From positions 473,747-537,746 of the forward strand of contig NZ_VIQT01000009.1 of NCBI RefSeq assembly GCF_010206195.1: 64,000 nt of DNA, given 5' to 3'. Below are positions 1-9,223 of the stretch, one piece after another. The position numbers and the translations under genes are program-made. Origin of the DNA: Anaerotruncus colihominis. Its GTDB lineage: Bacteria > Bacillota > Clostridia > Oscillospirales > Ruminococcaceae. The notes below the pieces were generated by a model. It did not search any database. It had not been told where the DNA came from and saw nothing but the letters and a program-made list of their open reading frames with translations. The number at the start of each line of letters is the position of its first letter. Position 1 is the stretch's first letter.

Positions 1-150
1 CATGGCCGCTGAGGGAGCTGAGGAAACGGTAAGCTGATCCGGCATGGCGGACTGTTCCAAACCTGTACCCGTGTCCTGCGGCGTGGCGGTGCGCGGCGCG
101 CAGGAGCAGAGCAGGCAAGCTATCAACATGGCTGTGATAAACTGCTTCAT
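1..150 (-). CDS. Lipoprotein, N-terminal part only
   Basis: The minus strand carries an open frame of exactly 50 codons from an ATG at 150 to the window edge. It begins with a short basic start and a hydrophobic stretch that ends in L-C-S-C (Cys17), a plausible lipobox. A Thr/Pro/Ser-rich linker follows, which is typical of a secreted lipoprotein tether. A strong AGGAGG ribosome site lies just upstream. The ATG overlaps the stop of the upstream YaiI gene (ATGA), so the two are probably co-translated. The functional domain lies outside the window, so the role is unknown. Confidence 0.7.
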   Translation of the reverse strand, partial: MKQFITAMLIACLLCSCAPRTATPQDTGTGLEQSAMPDQLTVSSAPSAAM

Positions 151-599
151 TTCTCCACTCCCTCCTGATTGCATTGAAGCATCTCTTTGAGCGCTTTCTC
201 GAATCGCATATCCATTTCCTCCGTCCTTTTTTTGACCCCGCGTGTACGCCCGCCAGCGCGCCGTACCTTCTGCCCGATGTGGCGTTCAAACAACAGGCGA
301 TCCATATTATCAGCGCTGTAGACCAAACCGTCCTGGTTAATCGCATGCGCCCCTCTGCCAAGCGCCATTGCGGCAACGCCGTAATCCTGTGTCACAACGA
401 TATCACCGGCACGCATGAGGTTGGCCAAATAATAATCCGCGCTGTCGCGTCCTGTATCAACAGTGACCACTTGACTATAACCGTCGCTGAACACATGGCT
501 CGAATCCAGCACCATCACTACGGCGATTTTGCGCTGCCTTGCAAGGCGCGTGATGATAGCTTTAACAGGGCAAGCATCCGCATCGACCAGAATCCGCAT
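147..599 (-). CDS. YaiI/YqxD family protein (DUF188, UPF0178)
   Basis: This 150-residue protein starts with the family signature VDADACPVK (residues 5-13). It also has the conserved TVDTGRDSADYYLA and VTQDYGVAAMAL blocks and a basic C-terminal tail. Its length matches the family (about 150). The fold is PIN-nuclease-like with clustered Asp residues, but no activity is firmly established. It lies downstream of the sigma/anti-sigma pair with a terminator-like hairpin in between, and it overlaps the following lipoprotein gene by four bases. Confidence 0.93.
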   Translation of the reverse strand: MRILVDADACPVKAIITRLARQRKIAVVMVLDSSHVFSDGYSQVVTVDTGRDSADYYLANLMRAGDIVVTQDYGVAAMALGRGAHAINQDGLVYSADNMDRLLFERHIGQKVRRAGGRTRGVKKRTEEMDMRFEKALKEMLQCNQEGVEK

Positions 600-613
600 T
601 CAATCCCCCTCCT

Positions 614-655
614 AAAAGAAAAAGCCGCAAAGCAAGTCACTCCGCGGCTTTTCTC
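614..655 (-). terminator. Rho-independent terminator after the anti-sigma gene
   Basis: On the minus strand an AAAAGCCGC / GCGGCTTTT stem (arms 644-652 and 620-628) is followed by a T-rich run. The stop codon of the anti-sigma gene at 637 lies in the loop. Confidence 0.6.
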
Positions 656-1692
656 GTTGTATCAATAATATTGTATAATTCCTGCGGTGAAAGATCGACT
701 ACATTGTAGCGGACAAGTATATCCGCCCCGTATAAAACGCCAATGTGGCCGTAATAAGCCTTTTTGTCGCCCGGCTCGCTGCTTGGCACCAAGCGCGCTT
801 GTAAAATCTGTTCTGTTATATCCTCTGCTGAAAAAGTAGCGTTTCTACAGATTTCAGCCAGATTTTCAGGGATCGAATTGGCGTATGGCTTGGAATAAAG
901 ACGCAGATCATATGTTTCCGGCCGGGAGGTATCAACCACATACGCCTGCTCCGCTTCGGTCAGAATAGTGACACTCATTTGCAGTTCCTTGTTGCCGCCT
1001 GGCTGCGAAAACAGAACAGAAACACCGCTCCCACTTTCCATTCCATCGGAATAAACCGTTCCAACCGGTGCTTGTACCGGCACATAAGCACCATAGGTCT
1101 GAACTGCGCACGCATCGGAAAGCTCCAGTAGCGGAAGGAGATCGCCCGTCAGGGTATCGCTGTCAACAAGCTCCGCCGCACGGCCGGCGCCCACAGCAGG
1201 CGCATCAGCCGCTGCATCGGCAAACCCTGTCGGCTCCGCCGCCAAAAGGGGCGCTTCCCCCGAGGCTGGCGCAGCCTTTGGAGCCGCTGCGTCCATCCCC
1301 TCCTCCAGATCTTCCGGAAATACGGAATATTCCGCAATTCCCGCATCAGCCTCCATCGACACAGACTCATCCAATAAGGCAGCTTCTGCCGCGGGAGCCG
1401 CTGCACCGGCGCTTTGCGGCACAGCCGGGCGCGACATGGCATCGCCGCCCTGTCTTGACAGCATCACACTCGCGCCCAACGCCAAAACAAAACATGCCGC
1501 AATACTCACTCCCGCCCGCCAGCGGCGTTTTCGATGCGTGGATGTGGGAAAGGGAACCACATGATTTAACTGTTCACGCAGCACGTCCGCGTCGAGAGAA
1601 TGCGGAAGACGAATACCACTGCTCAGTTCGTCAAACTGGCTGCGCAGCAAATCGATCGATTCCTGAATCTCTCTGTGCATATCGGAATTCAT
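637..1692 (-). CDS. Putative membrane-anchored anti-sigma factor
   Basis: This 351-residue protein has a short cytoplasmic N-terminus (about 1-58), one membrane segment (about 60-79), an Ala/Pro/Glu-rich linker (about 80-180) and an extracytoplasmic C-terminal domain (about 180-351). It begins 25 bases after the stop of an ECF sigma gene, the usual sigma/anti-sigma arrangement. No zinc-binding HxxxCxxC anti-sigma motif is seen in the N-terminus, so the anti-sigma role rests on position and topology. The C-terminal domain would be the sensor, and its signal is unknown. A GGGAG ribosome site precedes the ATG. Confidence 0.6.
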   Translation of the reverse strand: MNSDMHREIQESIDLLRSQFDELSSGIRLPHSLDADVLREQLNHVVPFPTSTHRKRRWRAGVSIAACFVLALGASVMLSRQGGDAMSRPAVPQSAGAAAPAAEAALLDESVSMEADAGIAEYSVFPEDLEEGMDAAAPKAAPASGEAPLLAAEPTGFADAAADAPAVGAGRAAELVDSDTLTGDLLPLLELSDACAVQTYGAYVPVQAPVGTVYSDGMESGSGVSVLFSQPGGNKELQMSVTILTEAEQAYVVDTSRPETYDLRLYSKPYANSIPENLAEICRNATFSAEDITEQILQARLVPSSEPGDKKAYYGHIGVLYGADILVRYNVVDLSPQELYNIIDTTRKAAE

Positions 1693-1717
1693 GGCTCGTT
1701 CACTCCCTTCCCAATCA

Positions 1718-2245
1718 TTATTTCTCCAACTGTGCGCGCAGCTTTTTCAGGGTCCGATGCAGCTTGGAACTGACTGTCCCCTGCGGCGCGCCGAGAATTT
1801 CAGCTGTTTCACGCACCGTATACCCCTGTACAACAGCCAGCGCCACAATCTGGCGCTCCTGCGGAGAAAGCGTCTCCAGAGCAGAAAGCAACGCCATCTT
1901 TTGGGTGGAACGCGTCTCGACGCTCTCCCCTTCCTCGGAAAGGTCAAGGAAATCGTCAATATCCAATTCGTTGCGTCCTGATATGTACTGGCCAATTTTA
2001 CGCTTGCAGCGGATGGAAAGTATCCGCATGATCCATGGCTTGAAGCTGTTCTCGTCGCGAAGGTTTGCGATGCCCTTATACGCCTCAATAAATGTTTCAC
2101 TGACAACATCCTGCGCATCATGGGAATTGCCGAGAGAATAGAGCGCAACACGGTAAAGGTCGTCGGCAATCTGCCGGTAGACCTCCGCGAAACTGTCCTT
2201 ATCCCCGCGCCGCGCCTTTTCGACGGCAGCAACATCCACAACCAT
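1718..2245 (-). CDS. ECF-type RNA polymerase sigma factor
   Basis: This is a 175-residue sigma-70 family protein with only regions 2 and 4. Region 2 (about 20-90) includes the DAQDVVSETFIEAY helix. Region 4 (about 120-172) includes LSPQERQIVAL and a GTVSSKLHRTLKKLR helix-turn-helix. Length and architecture fit extracytoplasmic-function sigma factors. It is followed by a predicted membrane anti-sigma gene and is probably autoregulated with it. Regulon members cannot be named from this window. Confidence 0.93.
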   Translation of the reverse strand: MVVDVAAVEKARRGDKDSFAEVYRQIADDLYRVALYSLGNSHDAQDVVSETFIEAYKGIANLRDENSFKPWIMRILSIRCKRKIGQYISGRNELDIDDFLDLSEEGESVETRSTQKMALLSALETLSPQERQIVALAVVQGYTVRETAEILGAPQGTVSSKLHRTLKKLRAQLEK

Positions 2246-2503
2246 GTTCTAACCCACCATTTTCATCAAACGGCTCATTGATACAGTGATCAAATTCCTG
2301 CATTTTACTGCATCCGTCTGAAAATATTTCACGCAAACCGCCTCTGCACGCAGGCGGCATCCGAGATGTTCTATCAGTATATCATATTTTCCGCCGGTTT
2401 TCTACTACAAAATACCCCACGGCCCGGATAAGCCTCCAACTGTCCGCCGGCGATTTTCCATCTGCATACATCCTTAAAAGCAACCATACCCAAAAGCACA
2501 AAA
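2246..2503. other. Intergenic stretch upstream of the sigma gene
   Basis: About 260 bases separate the sigma gene from the terminator of the small ORF at 2543. An imperfect GC hairpin lies near 2340-2360. No convincing gene is seen, and no -35/-10 pair could be fixed with confidence. Confidence 0.4.
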
Positions 2504-2542
2504 CCGCGCCGGTAAGCGGGCTTTCGCCCGCTGGCCGGCGCG
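2504..2542 (-). terminator. Rho-independent terminator
   Basis: A long minus-strand stem with arms 2526-2541 and 2506-2521 and a four-base loop, followed by GGTTTTG, sits directly after the stop codon of the 98-residue ORF. Confidence 0.8.
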
Positions 2543-2839
2543 TCAGGCTTCAATGATGTCCGTCGGATTTTCAACCGTCAGAATCGCATATACGCAGGTG
2601 GTAATAACCGACAAAAAGTTGGCCAGCAGGTTGATCTGCACCTGTGTCAGGTTGTCGCACAGTACATTTGCGACCGTTGCCGCGACAAAAACAAACTGCG
2701 CGCCCTGCCCGCTCATCGCCTGCGGGTTTGCCAGCCCGCCTGCATTTCGCGGCTTGTTTGCAGCGTTTTGGGCTTCCTGGGCGATTTCGCCGGTTGACCC
2801 GGCCGCGGCGACGACGCCAGGCGCTCCTGTTTCCGCCAT
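2543..2839 (-). CDS. Small hypothetical protein with hydrophobic C-terminal half
   Basis: This is a 98-residue protein of no recognised family. Residues 1-45 are Ala/Gly/Gln-rich. The C-terminal half contains a hydrophobic stretch, roughly NLLANFLSVITTCVYAIL, that could be a membrane or amphipathic helix. It has its own AGGAGG ribosome site and its own terminator, and it lies between the purD terminator and the sigma gene, so it appears to be a monocistronic gene. No signal peptide is evident and function cannot be assigned. Confidence 0.7.
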   Translation of the reverse strand: MAETGAPGVVAAAGSTGEIAQEAQNAANKPRNAGGLANPQAMSGQGAQFVFVAATVANVLCDNLTQVQINLLANFLSVITTCVYAILTVENPTDIIEA

Positions 2840-2905
2840 TGTGCGTCACCTCCTCACACCAGTTTATGCGAAAACGCACGTGCGCGTCATCCGTCCTCCA
2901 TTTTT

Positions 2906-2942
2906 AAAAATCCGGCCGGGCATTGCCCGGCCGGATTTTTTC
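2906..2942 (-). terminator. Terminator at the end of the purine operon
   Basis: An 11-bp GC-rich stem (2911-2921 with 2925-2935) with a three-base loop has A and T runs on both sides. It sits seven bases after the purD stop and can work in both directions. Confidence 0.88.
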
Positions 2943-2948
2943 AATTGT

Positions 2949-4220
2949 TCATATTCGATTGCGGGCGCCGATGTCACGGCGCATATGCATCCCGTCAAAA
3001 CGTATTTTTTCCGCGGCGCGGTATGCGTCCGCAATCGCGGACGCACCGTCCGCCGCGACACAGGTCACGCCAAGCACACGGCCTCCAGCAGTTTTGTAAA
3101 TGCCGTCCTCGCGCTTTGTCCCCGCATGGTATACAGTTGCTCCCTCAATCTGTCCGTCCTCTCTAAGCCCATCGATCACAAGACCCGTCTCATATCCTGC
3201 GGGATAGCCGCCGCTGGCCAATACGACACAGGCCGCGCTCTCGTCGGAAAATCGGACTTCGATCTGTCCAAGGCGCTTTTCCCAGATCGCCTGCATCACA
3301 TCAAAAAGATCTGTCTTTAAAAGCGGCAGGACAACCTGAGCCTCCGGATCGCCGAAGCGGCAGTTATATTCAATCACAGCAGGCCCCTTCGGTGTGAGCA
3401 TCAGCCCAAAATACAGGCAGCCGGAGAATGGGCATCCCTCCGCTTTCATTGCGTCAACGGTCGGACGGAAAATGGTTTCCATACATTGCCGTGCAATCTC
3501 CGGCGTGTAACAGAGATTCGGCGCAACCGTCCCCATGCCGCCGGTATTCGGACCCTGGTCGCCGTCAAATGCACGCTTATGATCCATGGAGGAAACCATC
3601 GGTACGACCGTTTCGCCGTCACAGAACGCCAAAACGCTGACCTCTGGGCCAGTCAGAAACTCCTCTATGACAATCTGATTGCCGGAGGCGCCGAATTTTT
3701 TATCCTCCATGATGGAACGGATCGCTCTGGCGGCTTCATCAAGCGTGTTTGCAATGACGACGCCCTTGCCCAGCGCCAATCCGTCAGCTTTAATGACAAC
3801 CGGGAATTCATTTTTACTGGTTACAAATCCGAGTGCCTCGGACGGATTTGTAAACGTATGGTAATCCGCTGTTGGAATACCGTACTTTTTCATCAGGTTC
3901 TTTGCGAACACCTTGCTGCCTTCAATCCGCGCGGCCGCACGGTTCGGGCCGAAAGTCGCGATCCCAGCCTTGTTCATCGCGTCGACCATGCCGAGCACAA
4001 GCGGATCGTCCGGCGTGACGACGCAGAAATCGACGCCGCGCTCCTTTGCCAGCGTAACCATTCCGTCAATGTCCGTCGCCTTGACAGGCACGCAGACGGC
4101 GTCCGCTGAAATACCGCCGTTGCCCGGCGCACAATAAATATCCGTCACTGCCGGGTTTTCACGTAGCTTGCGTATCAGGGCATGTTCACGGCCACCGCCG
4201 CCGACCACCAGAATTTTCAT
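2949..4220 (-). CDS. purD: Phosphoribosylamine-glycine ligase
   Basis: This 423-residue ATP-grasp enzyme makes GAR from phosphoribosylamine, glycine and ATP, the second step of purine synthesis. The N-terminus MKILVVGGGGREHALI is the family hallmark, and the ATP-grasp domain carries conserved blocks such as DGLALGKGV and GPNTGGMG. The longer open frame reaches 4292, but the start at 4220 matches the family and has a GGGAGGG ribosome site. It is the last gene of the minus-strand pur operon, 14 bases after the AICAR transformylase, and a strong terminator follows. Confidence 0.96.
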   Translation of the reverse strand: MKILVVGGGGREHALIRKLRENPAVTDIYCAPGNGGISADAVCVPVKATDIDGMVTLAKERGVDFCVVTPDDPLVLGMVDAMNKAGIATFGPNRAAARIEGSKVFAKNLMKKYGIPTADYHTFTNPSEALGFVTSKNEFPVVIKADGLALGKGVVIANTLDEAARAIRSIMEDKKFGASGNQIVIEEFLTGPEVSVLAFCDGETVVPMVSSMDHKRAFDGDQGPNTGGMGTVAPNLCYTPEIARQCMETIFRPTVDAMKAEGCPFSGCLYFGLMLTPKGPAVIEYNCRFGDPEAQVVLPLLKTDLFDVMQAIWEKRLGQIEVRFSDESAACVVLASGGYPAGYETGLVIDGLREDGQIEGATVYHAGTKREDGIYKTAGGRVLGVTCVAADGASAIADAYRAAEKIRFDGMHMRRDIGARNRI

Positions 4221-4234
4221 CGCAAACCCTCCCG

Positions 4235-5410
4235 TCAATGATGAAACAAACGGATACCCGTAAACGCCATCGCGATGCCATATTTGTCGCACGCATCGAT
4301 CACATTGTCATCGCGGATCGAACCGCCCGGCTGCGCGATATAGCGCACGCCGGAGCGGCGCGCACGCTCGATATTGTCTCCAAACGGGAAAAACGCATCG
4401 GAACCGAGTGAAACACCGTCGAGTTGGTCAAGCCACGCGCGTTTTTCCTCGCGCGTGAGCGGCGCGGGCCGCTCAGTGAAGAAATGCTGCCACGCGCCGT
4501 CCGCCAGCACATCGTCGCTGTCGTCAGAGATATACACATCGATCGTATTATCGCGATCCGGGCGGCGGATATCGGATTTAAACGGGAGCGTAAGCACGCG
4601 TTCATGCTGACGCAACCACCAGTTGTCGGCTTTCTGGCCGGCCAGCCGCGTGCAGTGCACACGGCTTTGCTGGCCCGCGCCGACGCCGATCGCCTGGCCA
4701 TTTTTCACGTAGCAGACAGAGTTGGACTGCGTATATTTGAGCGTAATCAGCGCGATGAGCAGATCGCGCCGCGCGCTGTCCGGAATCTCCTTGTGTGCTG
4801 TTACGACGTTTTCAAGCAGCGTCCTGTCGATTACAAGCTCATTGCGACCCTGCTCAAACGTCACGCCGAACACATCCTTATGCTCCACAGGCGCAGGGAC
4901 ATAATCCGGATCGATCCTTACAATATTGTAACCGCCGCCGCGCTTACCCTTGAGGATTTGGAGCGCTTCGTCCGTATAACCGGGCGCGATGATGCCGTCG
5001 GAAACCTCACGCGCGAGCAGACGCGCCGTCTGTGCATCGCAGATATCAGAGAGGGCCGCCCAGTCGCCGTAGGACGACATGCGGTCCGCGCCACGGGCGC
5101 GCGCGTAAGCGCAGGCGACCGGCGAAAGCTCCAGGTCGTCGACAAAGTAAATCTTCTTTTCAACCTCGGACAGCGGCAACCCCACCGCCGCGCCCGCCGG
5201 ACTGACATGCTTAAAGGACGCCGCTGCCGCAAGCCCTGTCGCGGCCTTCAGTTCGCGCACAAGCTGCCAACTGTTGAGCGCGTCGAGAAAGTTGATGAAA
5301 CCGGGTTTCCCATTGAGCACCTCAACGGGAAGCTCTCCCTCCTGCATAAAGATGCGCGCCGGCTTCTGGTTAGGATTGCAGCCATATTTCAGTTCCAGTT
5401 CCTTAGGCAT
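4235..5410 (-). CDS. Stand-alone AICAR transformylase (PurH C-terminal half)
   Basis: This 391-residue protein matches only the AICAR formyltransferase half of PurH. It transfers the formyl group of 10-formyl-THF to AICAR, giving FAICAR. The catalytic Lys-His pair is present in FKHVSPAGAA (K67, H68), corresponding to the KH motif of human ATIC. The N-terminal IMP cyclohydrolase domain of ordinary PurH is absent, and a separate PurO-type cyclohydrolase gene lies immediately upstream and complements it. The start at 5410 (MPKELELKYG) is preferred over an upstream ATG at 5512, which lies inside the neighbouring gene. Confidence 0.92.
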   Translation of the reverse strand: MPKELELKYGCNPNQKPARIFMQEGELPVEVLNGKPGFINFLDALNSWQLVRELKAATGLAAAASFKHVSPAGAAVGLPLSEVEKKIYFVDDLELSPVACAYARARGADRMSSYGDWAALSDICDAQTARLLAREVSDGIIAPGYTDEALQILKGKRGGGYNIVRIDPDYVPAPVEHKDVFGVTFEQGRNELVIDRTLLENVVTAHKEIPDSARRDLLIALITLKYTQSNSVCYVKNGQAIGVGAGQQSRVHCTRLAGQKADNWWLRQHERVLTLPFKSDIRRPDRDNTIDVYISDDSDDVLADGAWQHFFTERPAPLTREEKRAWLDQLDGVSLGSDAFFPFGDNIERARRSGVRYIAQPGGSIRDDNVIDACDKYGIAMAFTGIRLFHH

Positions 5411-5423
5411 AACCACGTTCCTC

Positions 5424-6125
5424 CTATTTATTTTTGTTGACGATGCGCGTCTCATGCCGGTCCGCCGCGACATCGATATACCGCACAAACAGCGACACCT
5501 TGTTTTCCTCATTGAGGCTGTCCCAGAGACATTCTGTAAACGAATCGATACCGCCCTCTATTTCCACACGCTCCGGCTCGCCTTCAAACGACGGCAGCGG
5601 ATTGCCGTCGCCGCGGTACGTGTGCAGGAAATGGCCCTCGCCCGCAATTGGATTCTCATATTGGTAGAAATAACGCCGCGTCGAATCCGGATTGCCGTCC
5701 GCGCTTTTGAGAATCGACAGGCGATAATCGAATCCGTGCAGCAGCCCCGAGATGCGCGGCGTAAAGTTCGGCTTGTCCGGTTCAAAAGTCCGCGTGCGCA
5801 GAGCGTCTGCGAACGACTTGCCGCTGGACAGGAAGCTGTAAATCGTATCGGTCTGATCGCCGTTCGTAACGATGGTGTCGCCGCCAAGCACGCGCACCGG
5901 CGCATAGATGATCAGCGACGGATCGCTTAGTTTCGCGGGATCAAACGCCTCTGTGCGGATGCCCTCTCCGTCCACGACAAACACACGGTTGCGGCTGTTT
6001 TCACTGCGTCCCATGATAAAATACGCAACGACGGCATATCGTCCGTCCGCGCTGCGCCCAAGCACAATCCCGCGGCCCGGATACGGGTTTTCCCGCAGCA
6101 AATGTTCCAATTTCAAAAGTTCCAT
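5424..6125 (-). CDS. purO: IMP cyclohydrolase, PurO type
   Basis: This 233-residue protein resembles the archaeal-type IMP cyclohydrolase family (PurO, COG3363), which closes FAICAR to IMP. Conserved stretches include NPYPGRGIVLG near the N-terminus, YFIMGRSENSRNRVF and TNGDQTDTI. It lies between purN and a transformylase lacking its own cyclohydrolase domain, so the two together replace bifunctional PurH. The start at 6125 has a GGAGG site and begins almost directly at the purN stop. An upstream in-frame ATG at 6149 is less likely. Confidence 0.9.
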   Translation of the reverse strand: MELLKLEHLLRENPYPGRGIVLGRSADGRYAVVAYFIMGRSENSRNRVFVVDGEGIRTEAFDPAKLSDPSLIIYAPVRVLGGDTIVTNGDQTDTIYSFLSSGKSFADALRTRTFEPDKPNFTPRISGLLHGFDYRLSILKSADGNPDSTRRYFYQYENPIAGEGHFLHTYRGDGNPLPSFEGEPERVEIEGGIDSFTECLWDSLNEENKVSLFVRYIDVAADRHETRIVNKNK

Positions 6126-6126
6126 C

Positions 6127-6732
6127 TCATCGCACCTCCACCGCGTCACGGCAGACCAGCTCGGCCGCCTGTGGCAGCAGCAGCCATTCAGCCTGTTCCA
6201 TCACGCGCTTTTGCAGTATTTCCGGCGTGTCTCCTTCAAGAACGTCGACCGCTTTTTGCAGGATAATCTGGCCGCCGTCCGTAATTTCATTGACAAAATG
6301 GACCGTCGCGCCCGTCACCTTGACGCCATAATCGAGCACTGCCCGGTGCACGCGCAACCCATAAAAGCCGTCGCCGCAAAACGATGGGATCAGCGACGGA
6401 TGCACATTGATGATGCGCCGCGGATACGCCTTGACGATCTGCGGCCCCAGGACATACAGAAATCCCGCCAACACCACAAGATCGGCGCGCGCATCGGCAA
6501 GCGCCGTAAGCAGCGCCGTATCAAACGCTGCGCGCGTATCATAATCGTTTGGGCAAAGCACCTGCGTTTCAATTCCGGCGCGCGCCGCCCGCGTCAGCGC
6601 GAACGCATCCGGCTTCGAACTGATGACGCGCACAATTGCGCCGCTTTTGAGCACGCCGCTGTGCTGTGCGTCAATCAACGCCTGCAAATTGGATCCGCCG
6701 CCGGACACCAGAACGACGATACGCTTTAACAC
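6127..6732 (-). CDS. purN: Phosphoribosylglycinamide formyltransferase
   Basis: This 201-residue GAR transformylase uses 10-formyl-THF to convert GAR to FGAR. The glycine-rich loop [11 protein letters not shown] (9-19) binds the substrate phosphate. The catalytic triad is in place: N109 and H111 in [11 protein letters not shown], and D152 in EITDGG. Length is normal for the family. It overlaps the end of purM by seven bases and is followed at once by purO, showing tight translational coupling. Confidence 0.96.
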   Translation of the reverse strand: MLKRIVVLVSGGGSNLQALIDAQHSGVLKSGAIVRVISSKPDAFALTRAARAGIETQVLCPNDYDTRAAFDTALLTALADARADLVVLAGFLYVLGPQIVKAYPRRIINVHPSLIPSFCGDGFYGLRVHRAVLDYGVKVTGATVHFVNEITDGGQIILQKAVDVLEGDTPEILQKRVMEQAEWLLLPQAAELVCRDAVEVR

Positions 6733-7769
6733 AGCTCAACACCCCTTTCACCGTCGTCAACATATCCGATCACCTTGGCGTTCTCGCCGTTCTCAGTCAG
6801 AATCGAAATGGCGCGCTGCGCGTCGTCCTTTCCGACTATCAGCGTCATGCCAACACCCATATTAAAGGTGTTGTACATATCGCGTTCAGGGATGTCCCCT
6901 GTTTTCTGGATCAGTTCAAACAGCGGGAGGCGGTCGACAAGGCGTTTGCAGATCATCGCACGACGGCCCTCAGGCAGCGAACGCGGGATGTTCTCATAAA
7001 ATCCGCCGCCGGTGATGTGCGCGACCGATTTGACTGTCAACTGCTTCATCACGGCAAGCACGGGCTTTACATAAATACGCGTCGGCGCAAGCAGCGCCTC
7101 GCCGAGCGTCATGCCCAGGTCGTCGTAACGCTGAGACAGGACGCCGGGGCGCTCCACATCGAACACGCGGCGCACAAGCGAAAATCCATTTGAATGGACG
7201 CCGCTTGAAGCGATTCCAATGATCGCGTCCCCGGGCGCGACAGCGGAGTGATCGAGGATGCGCGCGCGGTCGACCGCACCGACGGCAAAGCCTGCCAAAT
7301 CGTACTCGTCCGCTGCGTAAAAACCGGGCATCTCGGCCGTCTCGCCGCCGTTTAGAACGCAGCCTGCCTGCACGCAGCCCTCTGCGACGCCGGCCACGAT
7401 CGAAGCGATCCTTTCCGGTACGTTTTTACCGCACGCGATGTAGTCGAGAAACAGAAGCGGCTTTGCCCCGCAGCAGATAATATCGTTGACGCACATTGCC
7501 ACGCAGTCGATGCCGACCGTATCATGCTTATCCAGCAGAAAGGCAATTTTCAGCTTGGTGCCAACGCCGTCCGTCCCCGCGCAGAGTACAGGATGCGGCA
7601 TATCAGATAAGTCCAGCTCGAACAGGCCACCAAAACCGCCCAAGCCGCCGAGCGCGCCCTTTGTCATCGTGCGCGCCACATGCGCTTTCATCAGCTCGAC
7701 TGCCCGATAGCCCGCCGTTACATCCACGCCAGCGGCTTTATACGATTCCGAATAACTGTTTTCCATCAT
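6726..7769 (-). CDS. purM: Phosphoribosylformylglycinamidine cyclo-ligase
   Basis: This is a 347-residue AIR synthetase, which cyclises FGAM with ATP. Family blocks visible include [16 protein letters not shown] near the N-terminus, [32 protein letters not shown] and [10 protein letters not shown]. It overlaps purF by four bases (ATGA) and purN by seven. No purL or purS/purQ (FGAM synthetase) is found in this window, so that step must be encoded elsewhere. Confidence 0.96.
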   Translation of the reverse strand: MMENSYSESYKAAGVDVTAGYRAVELMKAHVARTMTKGALGGLGGFGGLFELDLSDMPHPVLCAGTDGVGTKLKIAFLLDKHDTVGIDCVAMCVNDIICCGAKPLLFLDYIACGKNVPERIASIVAGVAEGCVQAGCVLNGGETAEMPGFYAADEYDLAGFAVGAVDRARILDHSAVAPGDAIIGIASSGVHSNGFSLVRRVFDVERPGVLSQRYDDLGMTLGEALLAPTRIYVKPVLAVMKQLTVKSVAHITGGGFYENIPRSLPEGRRAMICKRLVDRLPLFELIQKTGDIPERDMYNTFNMGVGMTLIVGKDDAQRAISILTENGENAKVIGYVDDGERGVELC

Positions 7770-9208
7770 CTGACACCCCGTTTGTCCCTGTCGCTGATTT
7801 TACATTCAAATTTGTCCTTCGGCAGCTCCCCTGGCACATCGATCGGATATTCGCCTGTAAAACACCCCACACAAAAACCGCAGTTCGCGCCCTCGGCGAT
7901 CGCCCGGACGCCATCTACGCTCAAATAGTGCAGCGAATCAACATCGATTGATTTGGCGATCTCGGGAATCGTCATCCGGCAGGCAATCAGCTTGTCGCGG
8001 CTGTCGATATCCGTACCAAAATAGCACGGATTGCGAAACGGTGGAGACGATACCATAAAATGGACCTCCTTCGCGCCAGCCTCACGCAGCAGCTTTATGA
8101 TGCGCCCGCAGGTTGTGCCGCGCACAATGGAATCGTCGATCAGTACAACCCGCTTGCCGCGCACCGTCTCATTGATCACATTGAGTTTGATACGCACAGC
8201 GTCCTCGCGCTGGCCCTGCGTCGGCTGAATAAATGTACGCCCGACATAGCGGTTTTTGATAAAACCGACGCCGTACGGAATACCGGATTCCTGCGAAAAG
8301 CCAAGCGCCGCGTCAAGCCCGCTGTCTGGAACGCCGATTACGACGTCCGCCTCGACAGGATGCTCGCGATACAGAATACGGCCTGCGCGCTGGCGCGCCT
8401 CATGGACGCTCACGCCGTTGACAACCGAATCAGGACGTGCAAAATAGACGTATTCAAATACACAAAAACTGCTCGCTCCGCCGCAGTGTGTACGGATGCT
8501 GCGCAGCCCGTCCTCATCGGCGACAACAATTTCACCCGGCTCCACATCGCGCAAAAAACGCGCGCCAATGCTGTCGAGCGCGCAGCTCTCCGACGCAAAG
8601 ACATAGCCCTTTTCAGTCGCGCCGATACAGAGCGGGCGAAACCCGTTGGGATCACGCGCGGCAATCAGCTTTTTCGGCGACATAATGACAAGCGAATACG
8701 CGCCCTTGATCGTATACATCGCCTTGGCGACCGCCTCCTCGATGCTCGGCGACAAAAGGCGTTCACGCGTGATAATATAGCTGATAACCTCGCTGTCGTT
8801 TGTCGTGTGGAAAATCGATCCGTTGTTTTCAAGCTGGCGGCGCAATTCGAGCGCATTGACAAGATTCCCATTGTGCGCGAGCGCCATCGCGCCCTTACAG
8901 TGGCGCACAACGAGCGGCTGCGCGTTGATGGCGCTTACATTTCCGGTGGTTGAGTAGCGGCAGTGGCCGACCACCATATTGCCGCGGCCAAGGCGATCGA
9001 GCGCCTCCCGGCTGAACACCTCGGGAACCAGTCCAACATCCCTGTGACAATTGATGACGCCGTCGTCGTTGACCGCGATTCCGCAACTTTCCTGGCCGCG
9101 GTGCTGCAAGGCATACAGCGCAAAATAGGCGCTTGTCGCCACATCGGCGCGCTCCTTCTCATAGATGCCAAAAACGCCGCACTCCTCATGCAATCCATTC
9201 ACCAACAT
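7766..9208 (-). CDS. purF: Amidophosphoribosyltransferase
   Basis: This 480-residue enzyme catalyses the committed step of purine synthesis, PRPP plus glutamine to phosphoribosylamine. A nine-residue propeptide precedes Cys10, the expected N-terminal nucleophile of the Ntn glutaminase domain (ECGVFGIY). The phosphoribosyltransferase domain carries the PRPP loop [13 protein letters not shown]. The C-terminal [13 protein letters not shown] Cys cluster fits the Bacillus-type enzyme with an oxygen-labile 4Fe-4S centre. It starts 15 bases after purC. Confidence 0.97.
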   Translation of the reverse strand: MLVNGLHEECGVFGIYEKERADVATSAYFALYALQHRGQESCGIAVNDDGVINCHRDVGLVPEVFSREALDRLGRGNMVVGHCRYSTTGNVSAINAQPLVVRHCKGAMALAHNGNLVNALELRRQLENNGSIFHTTNDSEVISYIITRERLLSPSIEEAVAKAMYTIKGAYSLVIMSPKKLIAARDPNGFRPLCIGATEKGYVFASESCALDSIGARFLRDVEPGEIVVADEDGLRSIRTHCGGASSFCVFEYVYFARPDSVVNGVSVHEARQRAGRILYREHPVEADVVIGVPDSGLDAALGFSQESGIPYGVGFIKNRYVGRTFIQPTQGQREDAVRIKLNVINETVRGKRVVLIDDSIVRGTTCGRIIKLLREAGAKEVHFMVSSPPFRNPCYFGTDIDSRDKLIACRMTIPEIAKSIDVDSLHYLSVDGVRAIAEGANCGFCVGCFTGEYPIDVPGELPKDKFECKISDRDKRGVR

Positions 9209-9223
9209 GCATTCCTCCCGCGT

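Noticed and set aside
1068-2141. Long plus-strand open frame opposite the anti-sigma and sigma genes
   Set aside because: It is antisense to two well-supported genes and its translation is low-complexity, as expected for a shadow in GC-rich DNA.
2374-2574. 66-codon minus-strand frame
   Set aside because: It overlaps a terminator and the end of a better-supported ORF and has no ribosome site.
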